Source: Cydia pomonella
Taxonomy: Eukaryota > Arthropoda > Insecta > Lepidoptera > Tortricidae
Direction of reading: 5' to 3'
Assembly (NCBI RefSeq): GCF_033807575.1
Contig: NC_084704.1
Location: forward strand, 27,939,968 to 28,003,967
DNA length: 64,000 nt
Shown piece after piece: positions 30,091 through 41,774 of this stretch. A program made the translations under genes and the position numbers. Each line of letters opens with the position of its first letter. Within the stretch, counting starts at the first letter, position 1. Under the pieces are notes generated by a model. The model made no database searches. It saw only the letters and a program-made list of their open reading frames with translations, and was not told where the DNA came from.

Positions 30091-30118
30091 AATTATTTCC
30101 AATATCCAACCATAAGCA
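30091..30118. repeat. 28-bp target site duplication, left copy
   Basis: AATTATTTCCAATATCCAAC CATAAGCA is repeated exactly at 30531-30558. Confidence 0.95.
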
Positions 30119-30530
30119 CACGGACTCGTTTGCCACGTCAAATCCTGCTAGGAGAGGTCGCAGATGCAAAAAGACTGGTCGGGCGGCCAATGCTGCGCTT
30201 CAAAGATTGCGTCAAGCGTGATATGGTTGCTTTTAATATCACATGTAACCAATGGCAAAAACTGGCCGAAGACCGACCCGTATGGCGTCGTGCTATTCAC
30301 GATGGTCAAGCCAAACACGACGATGCCTGGTTTACCTCTTTAAGAGAGAAACGTATGAGGCGCCACGAGTAGGCCTCCAACCCTCGCCCACCTGGGGAAG
30401 CATACACCTGCCGCGTGTGTGGACGTGGGATCCTCTCTCGCATAGGGCTATACAGCCACGAACGCAAGTGTCGTTACCAGGATGCTGCTTAAAACATCTC
30501 ACACAGATGAAAAGGCCTATTATTATTATT
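30119..30530 (+). mobile_element. 5'-truncated LINE with exact target duplication
   Basis: Bounded on both sides by the 28-bp direct repeat. It contains only the C-terminal ORF part and a short 3' UTR ending in (TTA)n. Long target duplications and 5' truncation are the signature of target-primed reverse transcription. Confidence 0.9.
30130..30492 (+). pseudogene. LINE ORF C-terminus with CCHC/C2H2-like finger, one in-frame stop
   Basis: The frame reads LPRQILLGEVADAKRLVGRP MLRFKDCVKRDM then NQWQKLAEDRPVWRRAIHDG then SLREKRMRRHE, a TAG stop at 30370-30372, and continues in frame ASNPRPPGEAYTCRVCGRGI LSRIGLYSHERKCRYQDAA to TAA at 30490. The 'GRP.LR.KD..KRD........W..LA.DR..WR' block is a common LINE C-terminal pattern. 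The last part has Cys-x2-Cys and His-x4-Cys spaced like a zinc finger, normal for such elements. A single base change explains the stop, so the copy was inserted with an otherwise intact frame. Confidence 0.8.
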
Positions 30531-30558
30531 AATTATTTCCAATATCCAACCATAAGCA
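30531..30558. repeat. 28-bp target site duplication, right copy
   Basis: Exact copy of 30091-30118, directly after the (TTA)n tail. Confidence 0.95.
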
Positions 30559-30559
30559 A

Positions 30560-31715
30560 AGATATTAAATTAACCACAAATGATAAAACCAATTTACCCT
30601 TAAGATACCGTAGGTTCAAAGAGTGGACTTAGTGTTGGTTAAGACTCTCTAAAAAAGACTCGGGTCTCTAACACGTTGGAAAAAACTCGGGTTTAGACTT
30701 AATTATGTGAGTTTGAAAAACTGAGTCCAGCTTCAAAGCAGAAGTCTCAAAGGACTCGAGTTCCTACCAACAACAACTAAGTGGAGTTGTTAAAAAATCG
30801 TACCGCTATTTTAGATAACAATGCGATTGCCAAAAATTTTATTAGCAATCTTGAGGTTTTTGAGGGACTTCAGCGATCTTGATAAAACGAACTAAAAATT
30901 TGTAAAAAATTTATGCACAAAAGCAAAAAATTTGAAATGTGCTTCTCAAAATGCGCAATTTTGTTTATGAGGGAACACAGCGATTCATTTTTCTTTTTTT
31001 TTACTTACAACTAATTAACGCTCGCACGCTTACGCTCAGTGAGAGTGAGAGAAGAACACTAGCCTACGGGGGCCTTAACGATTCTAAGTATTTCAACAGC
31101 TTAATTATATTACGAATGAGGTCATGAGAGTATGTGTAAACCAATAAGTACTTACAATGTGAAATACCCGTAAATTATCATACCTAATTCTCATCAAACA
31201 ATTATAATATATTTCCCTCAAAATTTTCGACCATCTGAAGTCGACGTTCGTAACAGTGGCGTGCCAAATGGCTAAGTTAAAAGTTTTTATTATTTTTAGA
31301 GGATTTCATAAATAAAAATTAACTTAATTCAACAAAAACTGAAACCTCACTTCAGAAAATTGCGACCTAAAAAGTAACCAGAAAATGATCTCATCTGTTA
31401 AATATTATCATTTAGAAAATATTCTATATTTACTATCTTTTAAATAAAGAAATACAACGTAACATAATTTCATGCCGAATTTGGCTTACGATTCGATGAG
31501 CATGCTTTATATACGGTAAATTTAATCATATTTTTTACAATCACGTAGATATATTTGATTCCAACGGACACTTAGTACCGAAAATAAGGAAATGAACAAA
31601 CAACATAATTGACGTTTATAGCCAAATAAAAAAGAAAAAAAATGCAGCAAATGACGTTTCTACGATGTTTCTGTTGAGGGTAATAAGACTAATAAGTTTA
31701 GTTTTCACACTAAAA
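30560..31715. other. No gene recognised
   Basis: Includes GACTCGGGT / AAAACTCGGGTTTAGACTTA words near 30660 that resemble the ACTTA-rich sequence around the MITE at 3174. No exon seen. Confidence 0.4.
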
Positions 31716-31719
31716 AGTC

Positions 31720-31922
31720 ATCAGTACCCCTACCCAGTGTAAATAAATTCGATTTCGAAACTTGACGTACGCGTTTGCGTTTAGTCTCATTTTGTATGTG
31801 ATTTAGAAAGAGCGCGCCAAGCGGGACGTTTTGGAAACTCAAAATCCTATACAAAATGACACTTAACGCAAACGCGTTCGTCACGTTATGATGTCGATAA
31901 AACTTACACTAGGGGTACTGAT
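31720..31922. mobile_element. MITE with ATCAGTACCCCT ends
   Basis: CAGTACCCCTACCCAGTGTA, then ACGCGTTTGCGTTTAGTCTC ATTTTGTAT, is mirrored by ATACAAAATGACACTTAACG CAAACGCGTTCGTCACG and ACACTAGGGGTACTG. The arms are about 75 bp and imperfect. Confidence 0.8.
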
Positions 31923-32189
31923 CTCTTAATACCAAGACTTTTACTCCGTTAATCCTAACCCTTTAACTCTATAAATCCTAACTTTAAAAGCTCTAACTCT
32001 ATAAAGCCATCATCTTGGTTAAACAGTACAGCTTAAATATATTTGGCAAAAAGTGTAAAATGTACAGCGGAGCCATATAGTTATTCAGTTTAAAGCTTAT
32101 GCTTACGCGAGGCCTACAGCTCACGGGATCATTCGTTGTTTAATTTTCTAAAAGTCTTAATCGTGAACTGGTCACTTGTGTTTGTCGTA

Positions 32190-32490
32190 AGTAAAGTTAC
32201 TGCCATCTTTCGACACATAATTTAAACTTCTAGAATGCCATTTGACTTTGATCCTTATTCTTTCACTGATATGTGTTCAATTTGTGATATCATAAGTGGC
32301 GCCATCTTACCGGGCACTACCTAAAGGTTACGGCGCCATCGCTCGAAACGATGCTGCTATACCTTTGGCTTTTGATCTATTAGATGGCGCCACTTTCTGA
32401 TATTTAACAAATATAACTCATATCAGTAAAAGAATAAGAATCAAAGTCAAATGGCGTTCTAAAAGTTTTAATTATGTGGCAGTAAATTTA
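32190..32490. mobile_element. MITE with ~105-bp arms (TACTGCCA ends)
   Basis: Left: TACTGCCATC, ACACATAATTTAAACTTCTA GAATGCCATTTGACTTTGAT, AAGTGGCGCCATCT. Right, inverted: AGATGGCGCCACTTTC, ATCAAAGTCAAATGGCGTTC, TTAATTATGTGGCAGTAA. The centre holds GGTTACGGCGCCATCGCTCG. No coding content. Confidence 0.85.
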
Positions 32491-32499
32491 CGTCGCTAC

Positions 32500-33470
32500 A
32501 AAGTTTTCTTTGATAATACACCTCTATTCCAAATTATCTTTGGTTGTAAGTACATTGATTGAGTTGTAAGGTTGAGAAAGTTTACGACAAGAAATAGTGG
32601 CAATACCATAGAGGGCGCTACTTATCCGCTTTACGTGAAACCGGTTCAAATCAGCACTTTAATTTTTTTGTTTTATAATAGCATTCCAATCACTGCTACC
32701 ACACTAAATTTCACGATTCTAGGGCTTCAGAAACCAATGTTTTCAGGTTTGTGAGTATTTTTAGGTATCCCTATTTTAAGGAGTGCAGGGTGAAAGTAAC
32801 AAATTTCTCGTGACTACATGTCTGCCGTCCTATCTCTAAAACCGCTCAAAGCTGCATAATACCAGTTTTCATTTGGACAAATATTCTAAAAGAAAAAAGA
32901 ATTCTCTATCGACTGGTCTTGGAATCATATTTTTATCTGTTGTAGTTACGGAGATACAGACTCGACCTAACACGCTAACTGCATTATAATTTGATACTTC
33001 TCAATACTATAAAGTCGCAAACCCACATTATTCTTCTATAAGTAATATAAAAGCGCTTAGCCAGTTTTTTATTTTAATTAATCTTTTACGTTATACATAG
33101 CTAAAACACATTTACATGGAAAAACTATTAATATGTTTTATCACGTACAATTTTTTTTATTAAATACTACACAAAAAAACAGTTACTATGCTTAACCATG
33201 GCTAAAGTTCTTTAACCGTTTGTGTAAAAGACTTTTATTGCGATTCATGTAACAAATACATCACTAAAACCTATTTAGTGTGCTTAACGGGTAATTATGT
33301 TTGAGAAAAAGAATAATAATACAACAGTTAAACACGGCCAACCAACAATGCCACGCTAAAACCCCGCTAAGTGTAAAACATATTCCCTTGAATTTTATTA
33401 CGTAAGTCAGACAGTGTAATAATGCGGCTCGCGCTGTAAATTGTCTTTTTTCTTCGGTGACTGATGACTG
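32500..33470. other. No gene recognised
   Basis: A short AGAGGGCGCTACTTATCCGC word near 32612 resembles the GGCGCC motifs of the preceding MITE. The 86- and 70-codon frames at 33264-33579 overlap each other on the minus strand without coding character. Confidence 0.35.
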
Positions 33471-33530
33471 CATGCTTATATATAAAAAAATCCGGAAACC
33501 GAAAGTAAGTGCTTCCATTTCCATACAAAA

Positions 33531-33698
33531 ATGGAGAACGATAAGCCAATGATAATTCGCGTCGGTTGTGAATTTTCACATAGCAAGAACATGGTCACTA
33601 CGAAGACATGGTCTAATTTAACAAGCAACTATATACTTAATAGAGAGTTGCTGGAATTGCTCAAACATATTGAGCTGGTCTTCCAAAGGTCTAAGTAG
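33531..33698 (+). CDS. Weak candidate small ORF, 55 codons, unrecognised
   Basis: ATG in a good context (ACAAAAATGG) opens MENDKPMIIRVGCEFSHSKN, then MVTTKTWSNLTSNYILNREL and LELLKHIELVFQRSK, ending TAG at 33696-33698. A TATA-like run, CTTATATATAAAAAAA, lies about 45 bases upstream. The composition is balanced and not low-complexity. No family is known to me, and an ORF of this length is easily found by chance. Confidence 0.2.
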   Translation: MENDKPMIIRVGCEFSHSKNMVTTKTWSNLTSNYILNRELLELLKHIELVFQRSK

Positions 33699-33699
33699 C

Positions 33700-36640
33700 A
33701 AGTGTCAGCATAAACTAATATAGTAAGTAAGAGAGATTGAGCTAATGCAATCTTAGTGGTGTAATGTTTCGAACTCTGCGGAGTGATGCTTTTATATCAA
33801 AAAATTTCCTTCTAAACTCGCTCATCTGAGGTATCCATGAGAGAGTAACAGCGAGATTTTAGAGACCTGGGGAGAGTAGGAAATCTAAATAGGTACCGTT
33901 AAAAATAATGGCAGGTAGAAAACTAAATATAAATAGAAAACTAAAATCAATCCTGGCAGAACACTTTGACCTAGGTACCTATCACTATAACTTAAATTTC
34001 AGTGGATTTACCTTGAGCCCGTAACGTGAAAGTCCAAATCAAAATTCTTTCTAAATTAGATGAGTAAAAGAGCCTTGACAGTATGTAGAAAGTGGTAGAA
34101 GTGAAAATATAACGTGTTAGAGTTTATAAAGCAAGGAAATAAAACAAGAAACAACACGCTGCCCCGTCCTGTGCAGGCACAATGAAGATTAAGAGCAATC
34201 CACCTCTGTTCACGCCCTACTTAATAACTATGGAACTAGTTCACTGTCACAGGAGATACATTAAGAGAACGCAATATGCCTACTAAGATGTCGAAGTCAC
34301 CCGAGTTGAAAGCATTACCGAAATCCAAGAATGATAACACCGTGATATACCATATCTGCAGTATTTTTACAAGAGCGATAATTGTGCTGTGCCGTGTAGG
34401 GTAACCGGGTTAATATGGGTTCGTGAGCGCATGTCTATTCACAACGGTAATCTGTTTATGTACAAAAGACACTCAAGAACTTTAGAGAGGGAAACGAAGA
34501 AATGGAAATAAATAGAGCGGTAGTTTGAGAAGGAGAAGGAATTGGACTTTCTAACGGCATCTTACCGAAGCGACGGGAAAATATAAGAAGAAATAGAGCT
34601 ATCGAGGATACATATGATGATATGATCAATAAGGTCAATGGACAGGATCATGTTTTGGCTTGCATCGTCGTTTCCAACGGCCTTAGACGAGACGAACATT
34701 AAAAAAGTTAAGTAGATGCATTAGAAGGGAAGTTTAGATTATTCTACTTAACGAGAAAAAGTTTCAGAAGAAAAGAAGTGCAGATTAAGGGAGTCGAGAT
34801 CAAAAAAGGTATTCATTGAGCTTTGTAATAGTTATCTAACTCCAAGTAACTTTAGAAACTACCAAACTTTAGCTTTTAACTAATTATTGGAAATGCGTTT
34901 TTTATCTTATTTGTATCCATCTCGTAAGTACTCGCCCGATTACAGAGACACCTGCTCCAAAATCGGCACAATTATTATGATTACTACAGATTTCTATGCC
35001 TCTAAACCTAGTAAGTAGCATGTTAACTTACCTTTTACCGTAGTAAAACTTAGGAAGTCACAAATTCCGTATAAAAAACTAGTAGGGATCTGAGAAATGA
35101 TAGGTTTTAGTGTAGTCATTTAGCCTTACTAGGTTTTTGAACTAGCAATCAAAGCGCGGGGGGCGCATTTTCAAAAGTGGGCTTCATTAGACACTGGGCC
35201 TTACATGGATCAGGTACCTTACAATGGTTAGTAATCACGTACATTTTTTTATATAAAATTTAACACATTTTTGAGACTGACACAATTTGCGTTTTTAAAA
35301 TTTTAAAAAGTTGACGACTGATTTGTCAGTATTTTTTAAGTTTTTGGTTTTATTTTTGCATGCGAATAAATACATATACGATACAGAAGAGATTTAACAT
35401 ATTGAATTTCTCTTAAAACTTAGCAGTATAATGCAGGTTAACATGATTTTGTTAATACAATAAACCTTTTTTTGTGAATAATTCCAAGACTTAAACCTAG
35501 TGAGCATTACTAGTTCGTCATTTAACGGGGTTTTAGTATAGGAATGCATACAAATTACTTCAATATGTATAGTCATTACATAGCTAAAAAACGGTTACAG
35601 TCCAATAACGTGTTTATTACAAATGTTTTCTAGGTATTATTTTAACAGATAAAATACTATAAAATTGTTCAGTACCTTTGCGGTTATTAAGGTATGTTTT
35701 GTTTATTACACAATTCACAATTACGATACTATAAACACGTAAATTGACTTAGCCGTCTTTTAGTTATTTTTTATATGTTATTCAATTCTAAAGAACGGTT
35801 AAGGTATACTTAACGGTGTTTTAGGAGTAATATCACACATATTTTAGTAATTATTTGCAACACTAAAACACAAAATTGTGATTTTCTAATTAATAAAATA
35901 ATATTTGAGGAAATGGTTTTCAAACAAAGTAAGGATAAATTTAGTTTTAATTTTTGCACAAAAGAAATCCGGAATAAAGGTACACATTTTCTAGAGATAT
36001 GGGTTTGAACGTTTTTTGCCCATATCTCAAAACTATAATTTGTGGGTTAGATAGGTTTTAGTGATAGGACGGCAGATGTGCATACAGACCCGTCTCTACA
36101 TGCCAAATTTCAGCTTTTCTAAGACTTCAGGAAGTAAGTATATCTTTTCTAAATATGACACGGATTTCATATGGCTCGGACAGTGAAAATTAAGGTATCT
36201 ATAAAATCTAAAGTATAATAGGTAGCCTAATAAAACTTGGTATTTTTTGATAGGCCACTGACTACATAGCACCTTAAAAAATCCAGCTCTCTAGCAATAT
36301 TTAAACCAAAACTACGAGGGTTCGAAAATACGACGAAACGTGTCGAGAAAAGATAGGCACTGCCTTTTGCCCTTTGTCTCATCTTGGCGGGGGCACACCA
36401 GTGCCCCCAGATAACTCTCACTTATAATTTTCTCCAAAGAAAAACATTTATACCGAAACATACAGTTTTAGTATAGTATCAAAATTGCAAAAAGAACTGC
36501 GACACAGTAACAACTTTTTATTCCAATGACTTTAATTGGGACATGCCCAAATGACTTACGTGAAAAGTGAATAGCGAACGAATACTGAATGAGTGGAGTT
36601 GCTATGGATTAAAAAAAATCTATGATGTTTGTGTTTTCAT
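33700..36640. other. Long stretch without recognised genes
   Basis: Read on both strands. Short frames only, all of biased composition. Around 35590-35830 there are repeated AACGGTT / ACGGTTA / AACGGTG words that may be an eroded repeat. Near 36000-36110 is ATATGGGTTTGAACGTTTTT TGCCCATATCTCAAAAC with inverted CCCATATCTC/GATATGGG words. Confidence 0.4.
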
Positions 36641-36649
36641 ATTAAGTAA

Positions 36650-37015
36650 GCTCGGCCGAATTTCACCTCCCCATACAAACGGAATTTCGTTCTCATTTTA
36701 ATTACCGTGTAAATTAACGTGTTGGATTGTAATGAAACTTTGCACATACTCGTATAATGGCATGGGGTATATCTAGTCCTGTAATTAATTTACATAGCTC
36801 TAGTTCATACCTAAAACAAACGAAATAGAGCAAGAACCAGTTTTGTACGAAAAACTTAAATTCGCTATATTTTTTTAACTATGGTATCTCAAGCTACATA
36901 TAGTAATTACTAGACTAGATATACCGTAATCCTATTTTAAGTATATAGTTTCAAAGGAAGCCAGTCGTTTTATAATAAGAGTGTTACTACGTTTGTATGG
37001 AGAATCGAGCCTGCT
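36650..37015. repeat. Repeat with inverted CCATACAAACG ends
   Basis: The left end has CGGCCGAATTTCACCTCCCC ATACAAACGGAA and the right end ACGTTTGTATGGAGAATCGAG. CTCCATACAAACGTAG also occurs at 39604. The pairing is short, so the element class is uncertain. Confidence 0.4.
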
Positions 37016-37333
37016 GGAAACTCTAAATTATTACGTATTTATTTGATGGTATTTTATGAAATCTAGAAGAACACCCTTTACAATTTCTTCTTTAGAATTA
37101 ATTAAGCATAAACTTTTTTTATTAAACTTTCATTTCATATCGGTATAAATATCTCAAAAATAGGTTTTAAAGAAACTACACTAAAACAGATAATTAAACT
37201 ATATCGCCTTAAAAATACATTCAATTTAAATTAAGTGCGTCACACACCCGCCAGGGTTCTAATTCAAATTAGAATTGACCTTTAACCATTACAAATTGAA
37301 CCGCAAACCATAACGGATGGTTACAATTTAATG

Positions 37334-37408
37334 GAACGTTATTCATAATTGATTATTTATTTATATATAATATAAATAATTAGTCAATTATGATAAAATT
37401 AACGTTCC
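37334..37408. repeat. Imperfect palindrome, GAACGTT...AACGTTC
   Basis: GAACGTTATTCATAATTGAT pairs with TCAATTATGATAAAATTAAC GTTC around an AT-rich loop. It lies just left of the element at 37437. Confidence 0.6.
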
Positions 37409-37436
37409 TCCAACGTTGGTGACACATTTATAAACT

Positions 37437-37526
37437 GTGTCATTCACGACGACGCGTGCCTTGAAACTTTATGTCATGTTATTAAAGGTTAGAGTTGACA
37501 AATCTGCGCGTCATCGTGGATGACAC
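37437..37526. mobile_element. Short MITE, GTGTCATTCACGACGACGCG ends, copy 1
   Basis: The left end is inverted at the right as CGCGTCATCGTGGATGACAC. The interior ATGTCATGTTATTAAAGGTT AGA is shared, in opposite orientation, with 40632-40711. Confidence 0.7.
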
Positions 37527-37603
37527 GAACTATATGCACTCAGCGAATATGCATGCAATATACAGACACAAAATTAACTGAACTGGCCTACGTGCGTTGA
37601 CGA

Positions 37604-37743
37604 ATCCCTTGGTAACTGAGGGCCTACCGCGAAACACGTTCGACGCGTTGCCACTCTGTCGCACTTGTGAATTCGTACGTAAGTGTGACAGGGAGGCAAC
37701 ACGTTGAACGTGGTTTCCGGTAGCCCCTTAGTTACCAAGGGAT
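37604..37743. mobile_element. Palindromic MITE, ATCCCTTGGTAACTGAGGG family
   Basis: ATCCCTTGGTAACTGAGGGC CTACCGCGAAACACGTTC is mirrored by GAACGTGGTTTCCGGTAGCC CCTTAGTTACCAAGGGAT. Inner arms around GTTGCC..CTGTC / GACAGGGAGGCAAC extend the pairing almost to the centre. Confidence 0.85.
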
Positions 37744-38473
37744 CCAATCAAACACGTATTACAGTTCAGTTACATTGATTTGTACTACGTACATTGAATA
37801 TCTCTCTCAAGCTCTCCGAAATTAGAGAACAATCGAAATCAAAATGTTTCCGGGCTTCAGTTGCAGTAACTCAAAACTGCAGCTGCCACACAAAGACTGC
37901 TGAATAATATGTTAGTTTCAAAAACACAGCACGGTTGGAATCGTAATCACAACACGTTCGAGAGCGTCTCTTTGTGCCGACTAATTGAATTAGAGCGGCA
38001 GGCCAGCGCGTCCCGCTTTTTAATTAGATGCCAGTAAACACCCGCGGAAAATATACTTCAGTACGAAAAAATCCACTGGAAACCTTCAGTGCATTTCGCA
38101 TGCCTAAACATAAAAGAATTTTTTGTATATGGAACATTTTGAGACAAAATAAAATACGCAAAATATGTCCGGTCGCTCTCGCGCTCCGAGAAACACGTGC
38201 CATTACGCATCTTTATATAAATATTTGAATTTTTGAACAGTTTTCATTATTTCCCATTTCGGTTTGTGTATGTTCGTGTGATACACACCAATAGGTTTGT
38301 TTGTAACCCTATGGGTAAATCGTAAAACGTGAACATGTGATTCATTTATAAAATAATATATGTTGTTTTATTTACATGTTACATGCAGTTATATGCGAAA
38401 TTGCAAAATTATGTAAATAAATAACCCACTATAAATTTACAACAGGGTAGTTAGTAAAAGTCGTTCTACTAGG

Positions 38474-38722
38474 ATCGACCGGTCTGACCGAGTGGGTAGT
38501 GACGCTGCCTATGAAGCCTTTGGTCCCGAGTTCGAATCCCGGTAAGGGCATATTTTTATGTCTTAGGTCTTGGGTGGTTTCTATGTATATACGTATTGGT
38601 TTATATATATACGTATACTGTATATAGTCGCCTAGTATCCATAGTACAAGCTTTGCTTAGTAAGGGGCTAGGTCGATCTGTGTAAGGTTGCCTCCAAATA
38701 TTTGTTTAATATTTATTTAAGT
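38474..38722 (+). mobile_element. SINE family 1, full-length copy
   Basis: The head GACCGGTCTGACCGAGTGGG TAGTGACGCTGCC and the GAGTTCGAATCCCGG box are tRNA-like pol III A- and B-box type sequences. The body follows with ATGTCTTAGGTCTTGGGTGG and an (ATTT) tail. The copies at 51157, 58967 and 63500 share this structure. Confidence 0.85.
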
Positions 38723-38724
38723 AG

Positions 38725-39230
38725 AATAAGCCACCTTAAAATTAGTTTCAATCTAAGTGAATATAAAGATGTTGTAAATAATGAAAACAATTTACTTGCT
38801 ACGATGATACTTTAAATCGGTAGGTACTAATGCACTAGGATTTTAATAAATCCTACTGTACGAGAATGAATACCCCAATTTAATATTTAAGTAATTTAAT
38901 TTAATATGGGGAATTTCGTATCATTTCGGGGTGACGCTCTTAGTCTTTCGAAGAAACCTCGGCAGGTAGTTAAACCCACAGCCAGAGCTTTAACACAAAT
39001 GGAAACACGACTCAAAAAACACAATTTAGGGCGTTGATGGTCGGTTGTTTTCTTAACCTTTACTTGCCTTTGTATGTACTTATACATACTTACACAGTCG
39101 TTGCTGATGATGGCGACACTAGTGTTTATTCTGCCTGTGACAGCAGTCACTCCGGTATATTTTAATAATGATATTATAATAACAAATACTTAAATTACAA
39201 TAAGGATATATACAGAGGAGTACTATAACT
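38725..39230. other. No gene recognised
   Basis: The minus-strand 84-codon frame at 38896-39150 has no recognised similarity. Confidence 0.35.
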
Positions 39231-39234
39231 AGCT

Positions 39235-39375
39235 TAAATCTAAAATAGGCCCTTGAGGCATTGTACCAAGGATGCTGGCGGCATTTCCTCGTTGTATCGC
39301 AATACTGATACGTTGTGCGAGGAAGCCGCCAACTCTTCGATCACCAGTTACGTCAGTTAGTTATATTATTATTAT
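39235..39375 (+). repeat. Dispersed retroelement tail, copy 1 (CTAAAATAGGCCCTTGAGGC)
   Basis: TAAATCTAAAATAGGCCCTT GAGGCATTGTACCAAGGATG ... GCGAGGAAGCCGCCAACTCT TCG and a (TAT)n end near 39365-39378. The inverted copy is at 46880-47130. The short tail repeat suggests a non-LTR retroelement 3' end. Confidence 0.65.
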
Positions 39376-39379
39376 ACAT

Positions 39380-40170
39380 ATTAGAGAAACGGCACCCTCG
39401 AGGGCCTTTGCCAGAGTCAGAGGTGCAATACATCAACATAATCAAGTAAGTACTCGTATACAGAATGTAACAAAAATAGTGGAGATCCGCTTTCAGGCAT
39501 ATTCGGTATCGAGTTCTGTCAAAAAAATGCTTCTTTCTCTTTCTTAATCAGATCCCCAGTATTTTTTACAAGCCGGAAGGGCACGAAGTCACGTGACCGC
39601 TTCTCCATACAAACGTAGTCCCCATTTCCTTTTCTGAAAATTATCATTGAAAAAGGTATTTTTAAACAATTCGATATATATTAACCACAGCTAAAAGTAT
39701 TTTTGCTAATGTCAATTTCCAAGGAGTAAAATGGGTACTACGATTGTGTGGGGAAGCGGTAGTTCACTATGTATTCTCGTAAAAAAAAAACGATGTACTC
39801 CCACCAAGATGGCGGCAAGAGATCCCGTTTTATAATGTTTTGTCAGTGGGCGACACTCCTCCTTTCGGCTTTTCCCGTCTCCGTTCGGCTCCGCATTGCT
39901 CCGAGCAATTATTAGGGTTGGCACAATTTGACGTCCCTATACTTGCACGACCGCAGATAAGATAATGGCTTGAATTTTGACAACCCTAAATTGCTGAAGT
40001 GGATAGTGCCATACATTAGAAAGGGGCAGCATAATTCGTCCCTGAATCGCTGTCAAACTTCGGTTTTGTAGAAAGTGTCATTTCTGTACGGTAGTACTAA
40101 TATTTTTTCTGTGGTGTTATCATAATTATTGTGACAACAATGTCACAAGCAAAAAAGAACCAAAACAATC
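39380..40170. other. No gene recognised
   Basis: Contains CACGTGACCGCTTCTCCATA CAAACGTAG at 39589. Otherwise unassigned. Confidence 0.35.
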
Positions 40171-40172
40171 TA

Positions 40173-40174
<2 letters not shown>

Positions 40175-40225
<51 letters not shown>
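40175..40225. repeat. (TA)n microsatellite, ~25 units
   Basis: An almost pure TA run between CTATC and TTTTAATTTA. Confidence 0.95.
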
Positions 40226-40232
<7 letters not shown>

Positions 40233-40310
40233 ATTTAGAACACAAACAGTCACATATACAAACAGTCACATATACGAATATAGTCTAATATAGCTACAAG
40301 GTAGTAAGGT

Positions 40311-40479
40311 GTCGGCTTACGTGAGCGAATAACTCGCGAAGCGGCGCGGCACGGTGCGGGTGAATTCAATCCTTTTATACCTATGGAAGTGTCCTACGTG
40401 GGCGATCTCGTTGTGAACGCGAATGCCGTTGGGCCGCCGAGCCGCGTCGCATCGCGAGTTATTCGCTCACGTAAGCCAC
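40311..40479. mobile_element. GC-rich palindromic MITE, GTGGCTTACGTGAGCG family
   Basis: GTCGGCTTACGTGAGCGAAT AACTCGCGA is mirrored by TCGCGAGTTATTCGCTCACG TAAGCCAC. The centre has ACCTATGGAAGTGTCCTACG TGGGCGATC. Much higher GC than the neighbours. Confidence 0.85.
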
Positions 40480-40631
40480 TATAATAATATGTTATTTAAA
40501 CATGATTTTGCATTCGACAATTATTCAAAATTGTATGCTACAAAACACACGGACATAATACTATATATTAAAGAAAGAGATAGAGATATAAAATGTATTA
40601 TAATCTAATCTGTTTAAACGGTAATAATAGT

Positions 40632-40711
40632 TCATGATGCGCAGATTTATCAAATCTAACCTTTAATAACATGATATTACTAGTGAAGGCACGCGTCTTC
40701 GTGAATGACAT
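40632..40711. mobile_element. Short MITE, copy 2 (inverted relative to 37437)
   Basis: The reverse complement reads TGTCATTCACGAAGACGCGT GCC ... ATCATGTTATTAAAGGTTAG A ... ATCTGCGCATCAT. The second terminal repeat is eroded. Confidence 0.65.
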
Positions 40712-40974
40712 GATCTATAGCGGATTCAATTTGTTTTTTTTTTTTTTGATAAATAATCGCTATATAACAAACAACTCTTTATACTCGTACAAGAAGGAAT
40801 AACAATTGTTTATTTCTTTGGAACGTTCGAGTGGGTTCTGGGGTCTTTTGAGTGACAGTTTGTGACGTGGCAGCCATATCGTCACTTTCATCGTATATTT
40901 ATACTTATCTGTTTATTACTAGTATTACCTACTTAAGTGTGGTCGCGTTATGACCTAGCCTACGCCAGGGGGCC

Positions 40975-41075
40975 TAGCCAAGATGACTACCGTTGATAGA
41001 AAACGCCAATCGAAATTTTAAAAATGTATGAAAATAGTCACGTGACTTTTTGTAGCATCTGTCATCTGAATATAT
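40975..41075 (+). repeat. Dispersed repeat, copy 2 (partner of 13338-13443)
   Basis: CCAGGGGGCCTAGCCAAGAT GAC, TTGATAGAAAACGCC, AAAATAGTCACGTGACTTTT, in the same orientation as copy 1. Confidence 0.65.
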
Positions 41076-41182
41076 TTTTACTATTCGTTTAGCGTTTATA
41101 AATGTACGATCATCATATATACACCTTTTTGTTGATATTTTATAATCTGTTTTAAATCACATACTACATACATATATTCTTA

Positions 41183-41321
41183 CCCCTTTATTCATAACGT
41201 CTACTAAAGTTGACAAGCCGCTAATAATAATTTGTCCCTTTCCGACATATCGGTATGATGGAAAGGGACAAACGATTATTAGCGGCTTGTCAACTTTAGT
41301 AGACGTTTATGAATAAGGGGG
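41183..41321. mobile_element. Near-perfect palindromic MITE, CCCCCTTATTCATAAACGT family, copy 1
   Basis: The arms are about 60 bp around GACATATCGGTATGAT. Both arms carry ACGTCTACTAAAGTTGACAA GCCGC. TTA flanks both ends (PIF/Harbinger-like). Copy 2 is at 45713-45842. Confidence 0.9.
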
Positions 41322-41654
41322 TTATACGTTATTCACATAAATTGCGGTAACAGCGAGGGCTTTTAAATAATTTGTGTATTTTCTAAAACCCTCGGGAGCC
41401 ATGGCGCGTGTAACGAATATCTTAAGCGAAAAGTAAACTAAAGGAAATCCTTTGTTCATATAAAATTTAACACATTCAAAAGAAAGCGCCTGCATCCAAC
41501 ATGAATAAGGACTCATGAACTGTCAACTTGTGTCAAAGGTAAAGGTAAGCAAAGTGAGGGATTAATAATTTATTAATCGGGTTCTATAAGTACCACCACA
41601 GTACCACCCTTGTATATAATAAGACCACCGGGCTTAATTTAGGCAGGATTAAAC

Positions 41655-41770
41655 GTAGCTGCCGGTTGCACAATGTGTTATTAAACATAAGGTTTCCTGA
41701 CGGTAAGCGGTTACCGTAGTCTATGGCATACACGTGCAATTCCAGGATTATCACATGTACGTTAATGACC
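41655..41770 (-). pseudogene. CR1-like LINE 3' fragment, antisense
   Basis: The reverse complement carries CCATAGACTACGGTAACCGC TTACCGTCAGGAAACC, matching the 3' UTR type of 29830-29930. No tail. Confidence 0.45.
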
Positions 41771-41774
41771 CATT

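Noticed and set aside
38474..38550. tRNA gene
   Set aside because: A- and B-box-like words are present, but the sequence recurs with a shared non-tRNA body and tail at 51157, 58967 and 63500, so it is a SINE head.
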